Source: Alistipes sp. | GTDB lineage: Bacteria > Bacteroidota > Bacteroidia > Bacteroidales > Rikenellaceae | DNA: 64,000 bases | Assembly (NCBI GenBank): GCA_017555905.1 | Contig: JAFZFP010000023.1 | Location: forward strand, 62,001-126,000 | Reading direction: 5' to 3' | In this document: one piece after another, positions 14,499-24,387 of the stretch | Layout: every line of letters starts with the position of its first letter | Numbering within the stretch: the stretch's first letter is position 1 | Made by a program: the position numbers and the translations under genes | Notes under the pieces: model-generated | Seen by the model: the letters and a program-made list of their open reading frames with translations, nothing else | Told to the model about the DNA's origin: nothing | Databases searched by the model: none

Positions 14499-16796
14499 TT
14501 AATAATGCAACCCCTTGCGCCCGAAGATGGCGTAGCCGAAATTAAAGGTGAGGTAGAGGTTGTGGGGGCTTCGGAAGTCGTACTTCGTGAGGGCCAACGA
14601 TATAGGGCCAATGGGTGTGTGGTAGATTAACGATAGGTCGGACATATAGTGCATACGCTCACCATTATAGGGGTTGCGAAGCATACCATAGAGGCTCAGC
14701 CGCAGGTATAGATTGTCGTATAGTCTCGCCGTGGGCATCGCGCCGATACCGAGGTAGCGGTCGGCGCGGAATTCGGGCATATAGATCATCTGAGAGTGAA
14801 GCAGTGGCGCATAGTGGGGCGAAGAGAGCGATGTGGCCTGGGGTGAGTCAAACTCGGGGTGGTTGGTGTAGACACCCTCTATGGCATAACCCAGCGACAA
14901 CGCTTTTTTTTGCGTTAGGTTTACAAAGTGTCTCCAGCTAACCTTCATACCATACCACGCCCTTATCATATCCACGTGCGGTGCTAACGACGTTGGCGAT
15001 AGGCTCTCCTCGGGCGATGTGCGACGATCTCTGCCATAAACATATATTGCAGAGGCGGCGAAGTGTGAACCCTCGGTGGGGAATAGTGGTTTATTGAGTG
15101 TCGAACGCTCAACCGAGAGCGATGGGGTCACATAGGTAAAGTGGGTGTATTGGCGCTTTGTGTAGCAATCCAGCGCATACATATAACTATTGCGACCACC
15201 ATTTACTCGGAACTCAGCGATGCTCCTACGTCGTAGGGCCGACCCCACAGCGCCCGAGAAAAAGAGTTCCATCATACGCATCTGCTCGGCATTATCTACC
15301 GTTGTAAGGTTGCCGAAATTGCCGTAAAGGGTGTTGTGTATGTTGAAGTTAAGCGAGTAGTCGAAGTATATCGGTGACTTGTGGATGAGGGTGGTACGAC
15401 CCTTCAGGCGTGCCATAGTGTATATAGGGCCGAGGAGTATGTCGAGGTTTGCGGCTTGCTCTACCCTACCCCACCATCCATACTGCAACCCGACGTATGC
15501 TTGGTTGAATGCCGTGGAGGATATGTTACCACCGACCAAAACGTCAAAATTGGGGCTTAACGTCAGGGGTAGCGTCACGTCGTATCGCTCGGTAGAGCGG
15601 TTGTAGGTGAACGACGGGAAATTGCTATGCACAACTCCTCGGGCCAGCAACGAGAGTAAGTTATCGCTGAGTTCCTGGGCGTGTGTGGGGAGGGTGTCGG
15701 CATTTCGGTATTGGCTCATATTCATCATACGGCACACCATATCTCGCTGGTTGTCGTTCAGTCCTTCAATCGCTACCTCACCGATATAGGGGCGTGGGAA
15801 GAGACTACGAAACGCCTTGCGTCGGGCCTTAAACTCCTCGGCACTCATACGGCGCTTGACCATCTGCTTTATATCGGGCATCGCCTCTATGGCGTCGTTA
15901 TATCCTGCGGCCATAATCTCCCTTGTGCGCCCGAAGTCGAGTACCGAGGCCTCCACGGTTCGCTGAATAAATATGGAGCGCTCGGCAGGCATATCGAAAT
16001 CTGAGGGCTTGGTTATGAGGGTCATAACATACTCTACGACGGAGGAGTTAGTATCTAACTTCTGGTTGATGGAGGTGCAGCAGATGCCTATGAGGATGTC
16101 GGGGTGAAAACTCTCGTCGAGACTTCGCCACGGGAAGTTGTCGTAGCATCCACCATCGCACATAAGCACAGAGTCAATCTCTACGGGAGGAAAGGCCACG
16201 GGCAGAGCCATCGAGGCCCTTATGGCACGGGGAAGGTCGCCTGACTTAAGTTCTACGGCCCTATGTTGCAATATGTCTGTGGCGATGCACCTGTAGGGAA
16301 TCATCAACTTGTCGAAGTCTCCATCCGCGGCTGTTGAGGGCTGTGCGAAGTAGGAGTTCAGAGCGAGGTCTATCTCTGCGGTATTCATCATACTGCCAGG
16401 GAGTTGCACCCTATAGCGACTACCCTCCTCAAGGCCTCGGGTATTGCGTATCGGTATGCGAATCATACTCGTCATTCGGTCGCGCTCAAGATAGTAGTAG
16501 TGGTATTTAGCATCCACTCGCCCACTCACCCAACGCACTAAATCTCCCGAGAGGGCTATCTTCTCCATCTCCTCGATGGTATATCCCGAGGCATACAAAG
16601 CACCTACGATAGAGCCCATCGACGTTCCCGAAATATAGTCTATTGGGATGCCATTCTCCTCTAACGCTCTTAGTACGCCAATGTGGTATAGACCCTTGGC
16701 GCCGCCTCCACTCATCACAACTCCCACGCTTTGCGCCGAAATATATAGCGGAAAGAGTATAAAAATGGAGATTATTATGGCTGAAATTCTTTTCAT
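14499..16796 (-). CDS. Patatin-like phospholipase with C-terminal outer-membrane barrel
   Basis: 765 aa from the ATG at 16796; a further in-frame ATG at 16871 would put 25 residues before the signal peptide and is unlikely. Signal MKRISAIIISIFILFPLYISAQ, then the patatin domain: SGGGAKG oxyanion loop (29-35), GTSMGS nucleophile elbow (Ser59) and the catalytic Asp in CDGGCYDNFP. A POTRA-like segment follows (YIGEVAIEGLNDNQRDMV), and the last ~350 residues form a beta barrel ending in FGRKGLHY. This resembles type Vd/PlpD-like patatin autotransporters. It should act on phospholipids at or outside the outer membrane. Confidence 0.9.
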   Translation of the reverse strand: MKRISAIIISIFILFPLYISAQSVGVVMSGGGAKGLYHIGVLRALEENGIPIDYISGTSMGSIVGALYASGYTIEEMEKIALSGDLVRWVSGRVDAKYHYYYLERDRMTSMIRIPIRNTRGLEEGSRYRVQLPGSMMNTAEIDLALNSYFAQPSTAADGDFDKLMIPYRCIATDILQHRAVELKSGDLPRAIRASMALPVAFPPVEIDSVLMCDGGCYDNFPWRSLDESFHPDILIGICCTSINQKLDTNSSVVEYVMTLITKPSDFDMPAERSIFIQRTVEASVLDFGRTREIMAAGYNDAIEAMPDIKQMVKRRMSAEEFKARRKAFRSLFPRPYIGEVAIEGLNDNQRDMVCRMMNMSQYRNADTLPTHAQELSDNLLSLLARGVVHSNFPSFTYNRSTERYDVTLPLTLSPNFDVLVGGNISSTAFNQAYVGLQYGWWGRVEQAANLDILLGPIYTMARLKGRTTLIHKSPIYFDYSLNFNIHNTLYGNFGNLTTVDNAEQMRMMELFFSGAVGSALRRRSIAEFRVNGGRNSYMYALDCYTKRQYTHFTYVTPSLSVERSTLNKPLFPTEGSHFAASAIYVYGRDRRTSPEESLSPTSLAPHVDMIRAWYGMKVSWRHFVNLTQKKALSLGYAIEGVYTNHPEFDSPQATSLSSPHYAPLLHSQMIYMPEFRADRYLGIGAMPTARLYDNLYLRLSLYGMLRNPYNGERMHYMSDLSLIYHTPIGPISLALTKYDFRSPHNLYLTFNFGYAIFGRKGLHY

Positions 16797-16811
16797 TATT
16801 AAAAATATTAG

Positions 16812-16819
16812 TACCTTTG
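16812..16819 (+). promoter_or_regulatory. -7 element TACCTTTG upstream of pheS
   Basis: TACCTTTG on the plus strand about 80 bases before the pheS start. A TTG box at normal spacing is not evident. Confidence 0.5.
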
Positions 16820-16900
16820 TACGATGAATATGTTTTATTGGCATATTCTCACTACAGCAAATTTTAGACATAAAATAGTTACTTACAACACTATCGATAT

Positions 16901-17926
16901 ATGATAACCAAAATTGAAGAACTTTTAGTCGAAATAGATAATTTTGCTCCTAAGAGTGCTGCAGAAGTTGAGGCATTCCGCATCAAGATTCTTGGTAAGA
17001 AGGGCGCACTTGGCGCACTTATGGAGGAGTTCAAGAGTGTCCCTGCCGACCAGAAGCGTGAGTTGGGTCAGAAACTCAACCACCTCAAGAATGTTGCCAC
17101 AGAGCGCATCAACACCCTCAAAGAGGAGATTGGCAACGCTGCGGCAATGAATGCCTCAAAAATCGACGATATGACTCGCCCAGGCTCTCAGGAGGCTGTG
17201 GGTTCTCGACACCCTATCTCTATCGTTAAGAATGAGATCGTAGGCATCTTCGCTCGTCTCGGCTACACCGTTGCAGATGGTCCAGAGATTGAGGACGACT
17301 GGCACGTATTCTCGGCGTTGAACTTCCCACCCGAACACCCAGCACGTGATATGCAGGATACCTTCTTTATCGAGAGCAATCCTGATGTAGTATTGCGTAC
17401 ACACACATCGTCTATCCAGGTACGCACTATGGAGCGTCAGAAGCCACCTATCCGCGTTATCTGCCCAGGCCGTGTGTTCCGTAACGAGGCTATCTCTTAT
17501 CGCGCACACTGTATCTTCCACCAGATTGAGGGTCTCTATATCGACCGCAACGTCTCGTTCGCCGATATGAAGCAGTCGTTGCTCTACTTCGCTAAGGAAC
17601 TCTTTGGTGAGCAGGCACAGATTCGTATGCGCCCATCATACTTCCCATTCACTGAGCCTTCAGCCGAGGTAGATGTCTCTTGCTCTATCTGTGGTGGTAA
17701 GGGCTGTGGCGTATGTAAGGGTACTGGTTGGCTCGAGATTATGGGTTGCGGTATGGTCGATCCTAATGTCTTGGAGGCAAATAATATCGACCCTAAGGAG
17801 TTCTCAGGTTTCGCCTTTGGTATGGGTATTGAGCGTATCGCTATGCTTAAGTATGGCGTTGGCGACTTGCGCCTCTACTTCGAGAACGATGTTCGTTTCT
17901 TGAATCAGTTTGAAAGCGCACTATAG
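16901..17926 (+). CDS. pheS: Phenylalanine-tRNA ligase alpha subunit
   Basis: 341 aa, standard length. An N-terminal coiled-coil tRNA-binding arm (about 1-95) is followed by the class II catalytic core: HPISIVKNEIVGIFARLGY, GPEIEDDWHVFSALNFPPEHPARDMQDTFF, motif 2 around VFRNEAISYRAHCIFHQIEGLYID, and motif 3 GFAFGMGIERIAMLKYGV. With PheT (not in this window) it forms the alpha2beta2 enzyme. The separate location of pheT is usual in this phylum. Confidence 0.97.
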   Translation: MITKIEELLVEIDNFAPKSAAEVEAFRIKILGKKGALGALMEEFKSVPADQKRELGQKLNHLKNVATERINTLKEEIGNAAAMNASKIDDMTRPGSQEAVGSRHPISIVKNEIVGIFARLGYTVADGPEIEDDWHVFSALNFPPEHPARDMQDTFFIESNPDVVLRTHTSSIQVRTMERQKPPIRVICPGRVFRNEAISYRAHCIFHQIEGLYIDRNVSFADMKQSLLYFAKELFGEQAQIRMRPSYFPFTEPSAEVDVSCSICGGKGCGVCKGTGWLEIMGCGMVDPNVLEANNIDPKEFSGFAFGMGIERIAMLKYGVGDLRLYFENDVRFLNQFESAL

Positions 17927-18003
17927 TAGTGTGCCTTATATAGTCTTACGAAAGTGGCTGTTGAGGGCGATAAGTATATCCTTATTGCCCTTAACTTTTG
18001 AAT

Positions 18004-19719
18004 ATGAATAGGTTGCGTGACATACTCATCGTAGCAGTCATACTCCTTGCTACGCTCTTAGTCTCCACCCCTACTGCCTCAGCAAGGGTGCGCACCACCC
18101 TACCCGACACCCTAAGTCGCCCCTACCGCCATACCGAGGCGGTTAAGCAACTCAGTATCTATCGTGATACGACGGAGGCCCGTCGGTTGTGGCACGAGAT
18201 TATTGCCGAGGACTCAACCTATGCCCCTGCATTGTACTATCTTAGCAATATTGAGAACGACCCTATTACGGAGATTAGATATGCTCATAGGGCCTTTGCT
18301 AAAGATAGTACAAATAAGTGGTACACAGAGAACTACGCTTTAAAACTCATCGATGCAGGTCTCTACACTCGTGCCATTCCCATCTATCGTCGCCTAATGC
18401 GTCTCGACCCAAAGAATGTGCAGTCGTACCACGCCTTGGCGATAATCTATGGTGGCTCAGGAATGCCCTATTCCGCAATCTCGGTACTCGACTCGGCAGA
18501 GTTGCGCATAGGATACAACCACTACCTCGCCGAGATAAAGCAACAACTACTCCTTGAGACCCACCAATACGATAAGGCTATCGAGTTGGGTATTAAGCGT
18601 AGCGAAGAGTTCCCCTACGACATAAAGGCACGCACGATGCTGGCCATTGCCTACGACATAGCCAAGAGGGACTCCTTGGCCGAGGCAACCTACGAAGAGG
18701 TATATCGCCTTGATTCGACCAACGTGCAGAGCCTTGTTACCATTGTGGACTACTACAGAAGTCGCAATAATGTCGAGAGGATGTTAAAGTATGAGGGCGA
18801 TATTGTGCGATGTAAGAACCTGAGTGCCAGCGACAAGGTAAAGAGATTGGATAGTTATATGTCTAACGACAAGGTCTATTTCAAGCACTATCTTCGCATA
18901 GGCTCTATTGTGCAACTCCTTGCCATTGAGCATCCTAACAACCGTGAAGTGGTAAATCTATATGCTCACCATCTTATTGCTGGTGGTGATACGGAGATGG
19001 CGTTGGACTACCTCCGTAGTCACCTTCACAGTGATGATACTACGGCCGACGACTGCATCTTTCTGCTCAGCCTTGAGCAGTACCTGAATAGGGATGATCT
19101 CCTCGGAGAGGATCTGAAATGGTCGTTAGAGCGATTCCCCGACAACCTCAATCTGACGATATTCTTAGCCTACCAACAGGCTGACAAAGGGGACTATAAG
19201 GGTGCGATAAACACCTATAAGCAGGGTATCAAGTCGGCTACGGATGATAAGGTGAGAAGCGAACTATGGGGCTATATAGGCGATACGTATCACCAGATGG
19301 AGGATAGCAAGGCGTCGTTTAATGCCTATCGTAAGGCTCTAGGTTTTGATGCAGATAACATACTGGTATTGAACAACTACGCCTACTTCCTCAGCCTTGA
19401 GGATAGGGACTTGGATGAGGCTCTGCTGATGTCGGCACGTGCAATAGCCATCGAGCCGAATAATGCTACCTATATCGATACTTACGCTTGGATTCTCCAC
19501 CGTCTTGGCCGTAACGAGGAGGCTAAGCAATATATGCGTCAAGCACTCTCGCTAAGTTCGCAGCGTGATGCCTCGCTCTTGGCCCACTATGGCGACATCC
19601 TCTGGGCTTTGGGTGAGAAGTTTATGGCAGAGACCTACTGGCAGAAGGCTGTCGAGCGTGGCTACGACAATGGCGAGATGGAGGCACATATCCAAAAAAT
19701 AAAGAACTCGGAAAAATAA
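18004..19719 (+). CDS. Exported tetratricopeptide repeat protein
   Basis: 571 aa from the ATG at 18004; an upstream in-frame TTG at 17998 is ignored. It has a cleavable signal peptide (…LLVSTPTASA). Then follow roughly ten TPR-like helix pairs, for example APALYYLSNIENDP, NVQSYHALAIIYGG and the C-terminal pair NNATYIDTYAWILHRLGRNEEAKQYMRQAL. It is probably a periplasmic or outer-membrane-associated scaffold. It ends 10 bases before the EnvC-like gene, a pairing common in Bacteroidota and suggestive of a cell-envelope or division role. Confidence 0.85.
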   Translation: MNRLRDILIVAVILLATLLVSTPTASARVRTTLPDTLSRPYRHTEAVKQLSIYRDTTEARRLWHEIIAEDSTYAPALYYLSNIENDPITEIRYAHRAFAKDSTNKWYTENYALKLIDAGLYTRAIPIYRRLMRLDPKNVQSYHALAIIYGGSGMPYSAISVLDSAELRIGYNHYLAEIKQQLLLETHQYDKAIELGIKRSEEFPYDIKARTMLAIAYDIAKRDSLAEATYEEVYRLDSTNVQSLVTIVDYYRSRNNVERMLKYEGDIVRCKNLSASDKVKRLDSYMSNDKVYFKHYLRIGSIVQLLAIEHPNNREVVNLYAHHLIAGGDTEMALDYLRSHLHSDDTTADDCIFLLSLEQYLNRDDLLGEDLKWSLERFPDNLNLTIFLAYQQADKGDYKGAINTYKQGIKSATDDKVRSELWGYIGDTYHQMEDSKASFNAYRKALGFDADNILVLNNYAYFLSLEDRDLDEALLMSARAIAIEPNNATYIDTYAWILHRLGRNEEAKQYMRQALSLSSQRDASLLAHYGDILWALGEKFMAETYWQKAVERGYDNGEMEAHIQKIKNSEK

Positions 19720-19729
19720 CCCAACGGCA

Positions 19730-20845
19730 ATGATACGACGTGTAATAGACCTCATAGTCATAATGTTGCTACTTACCACTACCCCACTTTTGGCACAGAC
19801 GCAGAAGGTGGAGGAGCAGAAGCAACGTATGAATAAGTATAAGCAGGAACTCGCCAAGGCTACTGCCGAGGTGGAGAAGGCTAAGAAGGAGAAGAGCAGT
19901 GCCTCGAAGCAGGTGAACTCCATCGAGCGAGAGATGCGCCTGCGTGAGGGCTATATCTCAGAGGTTGAGGAGGAACGCAGAGGTGTGGAGCAGGAGATGG
20001 CTGTGGCCTCTGTGGCTATTGACTCCCTCAGCGAGGTGTTGGCCACCAACCGCGAGATATATGCTGAGGCTATTCGCACGGCTCATAGAAACTATGCCCA
20101 AAATAACGCTACAAACTACCTTCTCGCCTCGTCGAGCATTGCCGACGCTGCACGTCGTAAGGCGCAGATAGAGTACATCACAACGAGCCGTAAGGCCATT
20201 GCCGATAGTATTGCCCAGCAGAGCGAGCGACTCGATGCCAGACGCATAGAATTGAGCGCCAGGGGCGAGGAACTCGACTCCTTAAGCGATGTACTACAGG
20301 AGGAGCGCAAGAAACTTGAAAGTAGCCGTAAGGAGGCCCGTGCTGCCTACAACAAACTCTCGCAGCGTGAGCAGAAGGCTATCAACGAGAAGCGTAAGCA
20401 ACAGAAACTCTATGACGATGCGGTCAAGGAGTTGCAAAAGATGCTTAAGGGTAATAAGGTTGGAGCGGGATTTACTCGCAATACTAAGGGTCTTAACCTC
20501 CCTGTAGATGGCGGAACACTTACGGAGATGGGTTTCGGTGGTACGGTGACAGGTAAGCGTGGTGCCGACGTAAAGACCATTTACGAGGGTATCGTGCAGG
20601 ATATTCAATATAAGAAACTCACCAATAGATATACCGTGTTTATGGGTTACAACGAGTATCTTGTGACCTACACTAACCTCGGCTCGGTGAGTGTGAAGAA
20701 GGGCGACGTGGTGAAGAAAGACCAGAAGATTGGAACTATAGGCAATGGTATCGAGAGCGATGATGCACCATTCGTGCGTATCGCTATCTACGACTGCGAG
20801 ACCCAAAAACCACTTACCGTATCTTCATTCTTTAAGAAGAAGTAG
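19730..20845 (+). CDS. EnvC-like murein hydrolase activator with degenerate LytM domain
   Basis: 371 aa. Signal peptide (…TTTPLLAQ), then a long coiled coil (about 25-230) with heptads rich in Glu/Lys, then a C-terminal LytM/M23 fold (about 260-371: TVTGKRGADVKTIYEGIVQDIQY … YLVTYTNLGSVSVKKGDVVKKDQKIGTIG). The zinc-ligand histidines and HxH motif of active M23 peptidases are missing. As in E. coli EnvC it should activate cell-wall amidases during division rather than cut peptidoglycan. The coding sequence continues the operon toward ybeY. Confidence 0.88.
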   Translation: MIRRVIDLIVIMLLLTTTPLLAQTQKVEEQKQRMNKYKQELAKATAEVEKAKKEKSSASKQVNSIEREMRLREGYISEVEEERRGVEQEMAVASVAIDSLSEVLATNREIYAEAIRTAHRNYAQNNATNYLLASSSIADAARRKAQIEYITTSRKAIADSIAQQSERLDARRIELSARGEELDSLSDVLQEERKKLESSRKEARAAYNKLSQREQKAINEKRKQQKLYDDAVKELQKMLKGNKVGAGFTRNTKGLNLPVDGGTLTEMGFGGTVTGKRGADVKTIYEGIVQDIQYKKLTNRYTVFMGYNEYLVTYTNLGSVSVKKGDVVKKDQKIGTIGNGIESDDAPFVRIAIYDCETQKPLTVSSFFKKK

Positions 20846-20883
20846 GGTAGTGGTCCGAAAAAGAAACATAAGAGAGTATAAAT

Positions 20884-21321
20884 ATGATACACTTCTATAA
20901 TCAAGATAGCAACTACTTGCCTACCAAGCGATTAGTGCTTCGTAGATGGATTGAAGAGGTCATTCGTCGTGAGGGATATCAGGCGGGCGAAATCAACTAT
21001 ATTTTCTGCTCGTCGGACTACCACCGTCAGATGAATCGCGACTTCCTTGGCCACGACTACTATACGGACGTTATCACTTTCGAGGAGCGCGAGAGTCGTT
21101 TGGAGGATGGGGTAGTTGCTGGTGAAGTATATATCGACGTAGCGACGGTTACGGATAATGCTGAGTTGTATAACTCTTTGCCTATCAATGAGATGCGTAG
21201 AGTAATTGTTCACGGAGCGTTGCACCTCTGCGGTCATAAGGATAAGACACCTTGGGCCGAGAAGAATATGCGCCGTATGGAGAACAAATACCTTAAACTC
21301 TTACGTAACGAGATGCTATGA
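20884..21321 (+). CDS. ybeY: Endoribonuclease YbeY (rRNA maturation)
   Basis: 145 aa. The metal-binding histidine motif is HGALHLCGHKD near residue 105-115, preceded by YTDVITFEE and AGEVYIDVATV, which are YbeY signatures. The enzyme takes part in 16S rRNA 3'-end maturation and ribosome quality control. Its last codon overlaps the mnmG start by four bases (ATGA), indicating translational coupling; ybeY-mnmG adjacency is common in Bacteroidales. Confidence 0.95.
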   Translation: MIHFYNQDSNYLPTKRLVLRRWIEEVIRREGYQAGEINYIFCSSDYHRQMNRDFLGHDYYTDVITFEERESRLEDGVVAGEVYIDVATVTDNAELYNSLPINEMRRVIVHGALHLCGHKDKTPWAEKNMRRMENKYLKLLRNEML

Positions 21322-23201
21322 AGTTGCAATACGATATAGTTGTTATAGGTGCTGGCCATGCAGGCTGTGAGGCAGCGGTGGCAGCGGCACGTCTTGGCAG
21401 TCGCACGTTGCTCATAACAATTGACCTTGAGAAGATAGCCTCGATGTCGTGTAATCCTGCGGTAGGAGGTGTTGCTAAGGGTCAGATAGTCAGAGAGATA
21501 GACGCTTTGGGTGGTAAGATGGGACGCATAACCGACCTTAGTGCCATCCAGTTCCGTATGCTCAACCGCTCGAAGGGTGCCGCTATGTGGAGCCCACGTG
21601 CACAGTGCGATAAGTCGCTCTTCTCTCGCCTTTGGAGAAAGACGCTCGAAAACACCCGAAATCTCTATCTCTGGCAGGATTCTGTGACGGAGATACTCAT
21701 AGACCAGTCGGGCGAGAAAATGCGTGTAAGGGGCGTTAAAACGCGAATGGGCGTAGAGATAGAGTGTAGTAGGGTAGTCCTCACCGCAGGAACATTCCTC
21801 GAGGGTGTTATGCACTGTGGCGATGCTCAGGCCGAGGGTGGTAGAGCGGGTGATCAGGCTGCTCACGGCATATCGGCACAACTCAAGTCCCTTGGCTTCG
21901 AACTTGGCCGTATGAAGACGGGTACTCCTGCACGACTCGATGCACGAACTATCAACTTCGATGCGTTGGAGATACAAGAGGGAGATGCTGATCCTGGTAA
22001 ATTCTCGTATGACCCTGACACTGAGCCAGTTAAGAATCAGTTACCTTGCTTTATGGTATATACCTCAAAGCAGGTTCACGATATTTTGCGTACTGGTTTT
22101 GACCGTTCGCCACTCTTTAATGGAACGATCTCGGGTATAGGCCCTCGCTATTGCCCAAGCATCGAGGACAAACTCCGCACCTTTGCCTCAAAAGAGCAAC
22201 ACCAACTCTTCCTTGAACCAGAGGGCAGAGATACCAACGAGTACTATCTCAATGGTTTCTCCTCTTCGCTCCCTTATGAAGTGCAGTTGGAAGCCTTACA
22301 TAATATCGTGGGTTTGGAGGATGTTCACGTCTATCGTCCAGGTTATGCCATCGAGTATGACTACTTCCCTCCAACACAACTCAACCATACCTTAGAAACA
22401 AAGCTTGTGGAGGGTCTCTTCTTTGCTGGTCAGGTCAATGGAACTACGGGTTATGAGGAGGCTGCGGCTCAGGGTTTGATGGCTGGTATCAATGCTCATC
22501 GAACACTTAATGGCGAAGATGCTATTGTGCTTAAGCGCGATGAAGCATATATCGGAGTGCTTATCGATGACCTTGTGACCAAGGGTGTGGATGAGCCTTA
22601 TCGTATGTTCACCTCGCGTGCCGAGTATCGCATACTCCTTCGTCAAGATAATGCCGATGTCAGACTTACGCCATTGGGTCACGAAATTGGCCTTCTAGAT
22701 GACGAAAAGTACGAAAGATTGCTCAAAAAAAATAACGCTGTAGAATCGCTTATTTCGATGCTTAGTAAGACGTCGGTCAAAATAGGCGAAATTGACGACT
22801 ATTTAATTTCGGTTAATGAAGAGCCTTTGACGCAGGGAAAACGCCTCTTGGATATCGTTCTTCGAAGCAATGTGACCATTGAGGGGTTAAGTAAAGTGTC
22901 GAAGCGACTCGAAAAATTTATCGCCGAAAACGAGCTCTCTCGCGAGGTTATTGAGCAGGCAGAGATAAGAATTAAGTATCGAGGATATATCGAGCGCGAA
23001 AAATACTTTGCCGATAAGATGCATCGCTTGGAGGATATTGCGATTCCTAAGGGTTTTGACTATAACTCGTTGCAGTCGCTGACTATCGAGGCTCGTCAAA
23101 AGTTGAGCAGGGTAGTACCAGAGACAATCGGTCAAGCATCGCGAATCCCTGGAGTTTCGCCAGCAGATATCAATGTGTTGCTCATAAAATTCGGCAGATA
23201 A
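21318..23201 (+). CDS. mnmG: tRNA U34 carboxymethylaminomethyl synthesis protein MnmG (GidA)
   Basis: 627 aa, typical length. FAD-binding GAGHAGCEAAVAAARLG at the N-terminus, then SCNPAVGGVAKGQIVREIDALGG, GTFLEGVMHCG, GRMKTGTPARLD and CPSIEDK are MnmG signatures. The C-terminal helical domain ends PGVSPADINVLLIKFGR. With MnmE it modifies wobble uridines of several tRNAs. In many bacteria mnmG lies near the replication origin, which fits the parS-like site 28 bases after its stop codon. Confidence 0.97.
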   Translation: MKLQYDIVVIGAGHAGCEAAVAAARLGSRTLLITIDLEKIASMSCNPAVGGVAKGQIVREIDALGGKMGRITDLSAIQFRMLNRSKGAAMWSPRAQCDKSLFSRLWRKTLENTRNLYLWQDSVTEILIDQSGEKMRVRGVKTRMGVEIECSRVVLTAGTFLEGVMHCGDAQAEGGRAGDQAAHGISAQLKSLGFELGRMKTGTPARLDARTINFDALEIQEGDADPGKFSYDPDTEPVKNQLPCFMVYTSKQVHDILRTGFDRSPLFNGTISGIGPRYCPSIEDKLRTFASKEQHQLFLEPEGRDTNEYYLNGFSSSLPYEVQLEALHNIVGLEDVHVYRPGYAIEYDYFPPTQLNHTLETKLVEGLFFAGQVNGTTGYEEAAAQGLMAGINAHRTLNGEDAIVLKRDEAYIGVLIDDLVTKGVDEPYRMFTSRAEYRILLRQDNADVRLTPLGHEIGLLDDEKYERLLKKNNAVESLISMLSKTSVKIGEIDDYLISVNEEPLTQGKRLLDIVLRSNVTIEGLSKVSKRLEKFIAENELSREVIEQAEIRIKYRGYIEREKYFADKMHRLEDIAIPKGFDYNSLQSLTIEARQKLSRVVPETIGQASRIPGVSPADINVLLIKFGR

Positions 23202-23224
23202 CAGCTATGTATAAGCAATAAAGA

Positions 23225-23250
23225 AGAGGTGTTCCACGTGGAACACCTCT
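23225..23250. promoter_or_regulatory. parS-like 16-bp palindrome inside a 26-bp perfect palindrome
   Basis: TGTTCCACGTGGAACA at 23230-23245 is an exact match to the widespread ParB-binding consensus TGTTnCACGTGnAACA. Five more bases on each side also pair, giving a 26-bp perfect palindrome between the convergent genes mnmG and ilvE. It could additionally serve as a weak bidirectional terminator, but no strong T run follows. Confidence 0.72.
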
Positions 23251-23295
23251 CTTCGTTTTGATTGGTTTTGACCAATCTATTGCTATTGCAAGAGA

Positions 23296-24309
23296 TTACA
23301 ATACCTCAACATTCCAGTTGTGGATATCCTCAACACGGCCATACTGGATGCCCTGGAGGTGCTCGTACATCTTCTTGCAAGTCTCACCAACCTTCATACC
23401 GAAGTCGTAAGTTACGTTGTTATCGAGGTCGTAGAGAGCGCCGATAGGAGAGATAACCGCAGCAGTACCGCAAGCACCTGCCTCCTCGAATGTAGCCAAC
23501 TCCTCAACTGGGATATCACGCTCCTCAACAGTAAGACCGAGGTCAGCAGCGATCTGACGAAGGCTCTTGTTGGTGATAGATGGAAGGATAGATGCAGACT
23601 TAGGAGTTACATAAGTGTTGTTCTTGATACCGAAGAAGTTTGCAGCACCAAACTCCTCAACCTTTGAGTGAGTTGCAGCATCGAGATACAATACGTTAGA
23701 GAAGCCCTTACGGTGAGCCTCCTCCAATGACCAGATTGAAGAAGCGTAGTTACCACCAACCTTTACGTCACCTGTTCCACGTGGAGCAGCACGGTCCTGA
23801 TCACGCATAATAAGAGCCTTGATTGCAGACATACCACCCTTGAAGTATGGGCCTACAGGAGCGCAGAAGATGATAAGATCTGCCTCATCAACAGCGCGTA
23901 CACCAAGACAAGTCTTAGTACCGAGAAGGGTAGGACGCAAGTAGAGTGATGCGCCAGTCTCGTAAGGTGGAACGAAGTCGAGGTTACGCTTAACGCACTC
24001 AACACAACCCTCTACGAACTGCTCAACAGTAGGAGCTGGCAAGCAAAGACGGTTAGCAGAGTTGATCATACGCTTTGCGTTCTCATCTGGACGGAAAAGA
24101 CGTACCTTACCATCAACGCCACGGAATGCCTTAAGACCCTCGAAGATCTCCAAACCATAGTGCAAGCAAGCAGCAGACATGTGCATCTTGATGTACTCAT
24201 CGTCGGTTACCTCCATCTGGCTCCACTGGCCGTTAGCATAGTGGTAGCGAACATTGAAAGCAGTCTTGTAGTACGCAAAACCAAGCTCTCCCCATTTAAT
24301 GTTTTCCAT
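23296..24309 (-). CDS. ilvE: Branched-chain amino acid aminotransferase
   Basis: 337 aa, class IV PLP aminotransferase. Visible landmarks are the region LHYGLEIFEGLKAFRG, the PLP-lysine region with SNVLYLDAATHSKVEEFGAANFFGIKN, and GLTVEERDIPVEEL with EAGACGTAAVISPIG. It transfers amino groups between glutamate and the keto acids of Leu, Ile and Val. The gene contains a second parS-like sequence (23773-23788). It lies 78 bases downstream of metG on the same strand. Confidence 0.95.
   Translation of the reverse strand: MENIKWGELGFAYYKTAFNVRYHYANGQWSQMEVTDDEYIKMHMSAACLHYGLEIFEGLKAFRGVDGKVRLFRPDENAKRMINSANRLCLPAPTVEQFVEGCVECVKRNLDFVPPYETGASLYLRPTLLGTKTCLGVRAVDEADLIIFCAPVGPYFKGGMSAIKALIMRDQDRAAPRGTGDVKVGGNYASSIWSLEEAHRKGFSNVLYLDAATHSKVEEFGAANFFGIKNNTYVTPKSASILPSITNKSLRQIAADLGLTVEERDIPVEELATFEEAGACGTAAVISPIGALYDLDNNVTYDFGMKVGETCKKMYEHLQGIQYGRVEDIHNWNVEVL
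23773..23788. promoter_or_regulatory. Second parS-like site, inside ilvE
   Basis: TGTTCCACGTGGAGCA differs from the perfect site at 23230 in one of 16 positions. It lies 543 bases from the first. Confidence 0.6.
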
Positions 24310-24387
24310 AGTAAAAGTTAAGTTTTAATTGGTTGTATTTTTTTGTTTAGGTTGTCTTCTTCTGATAACCCATTAATTATCAATATT

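Noticed and set aside
16797..16871. N-terminal extension of the patatin protein
   Set aside because: Places 25 residues before a good signal peptide; the later ATG is the sensible start.
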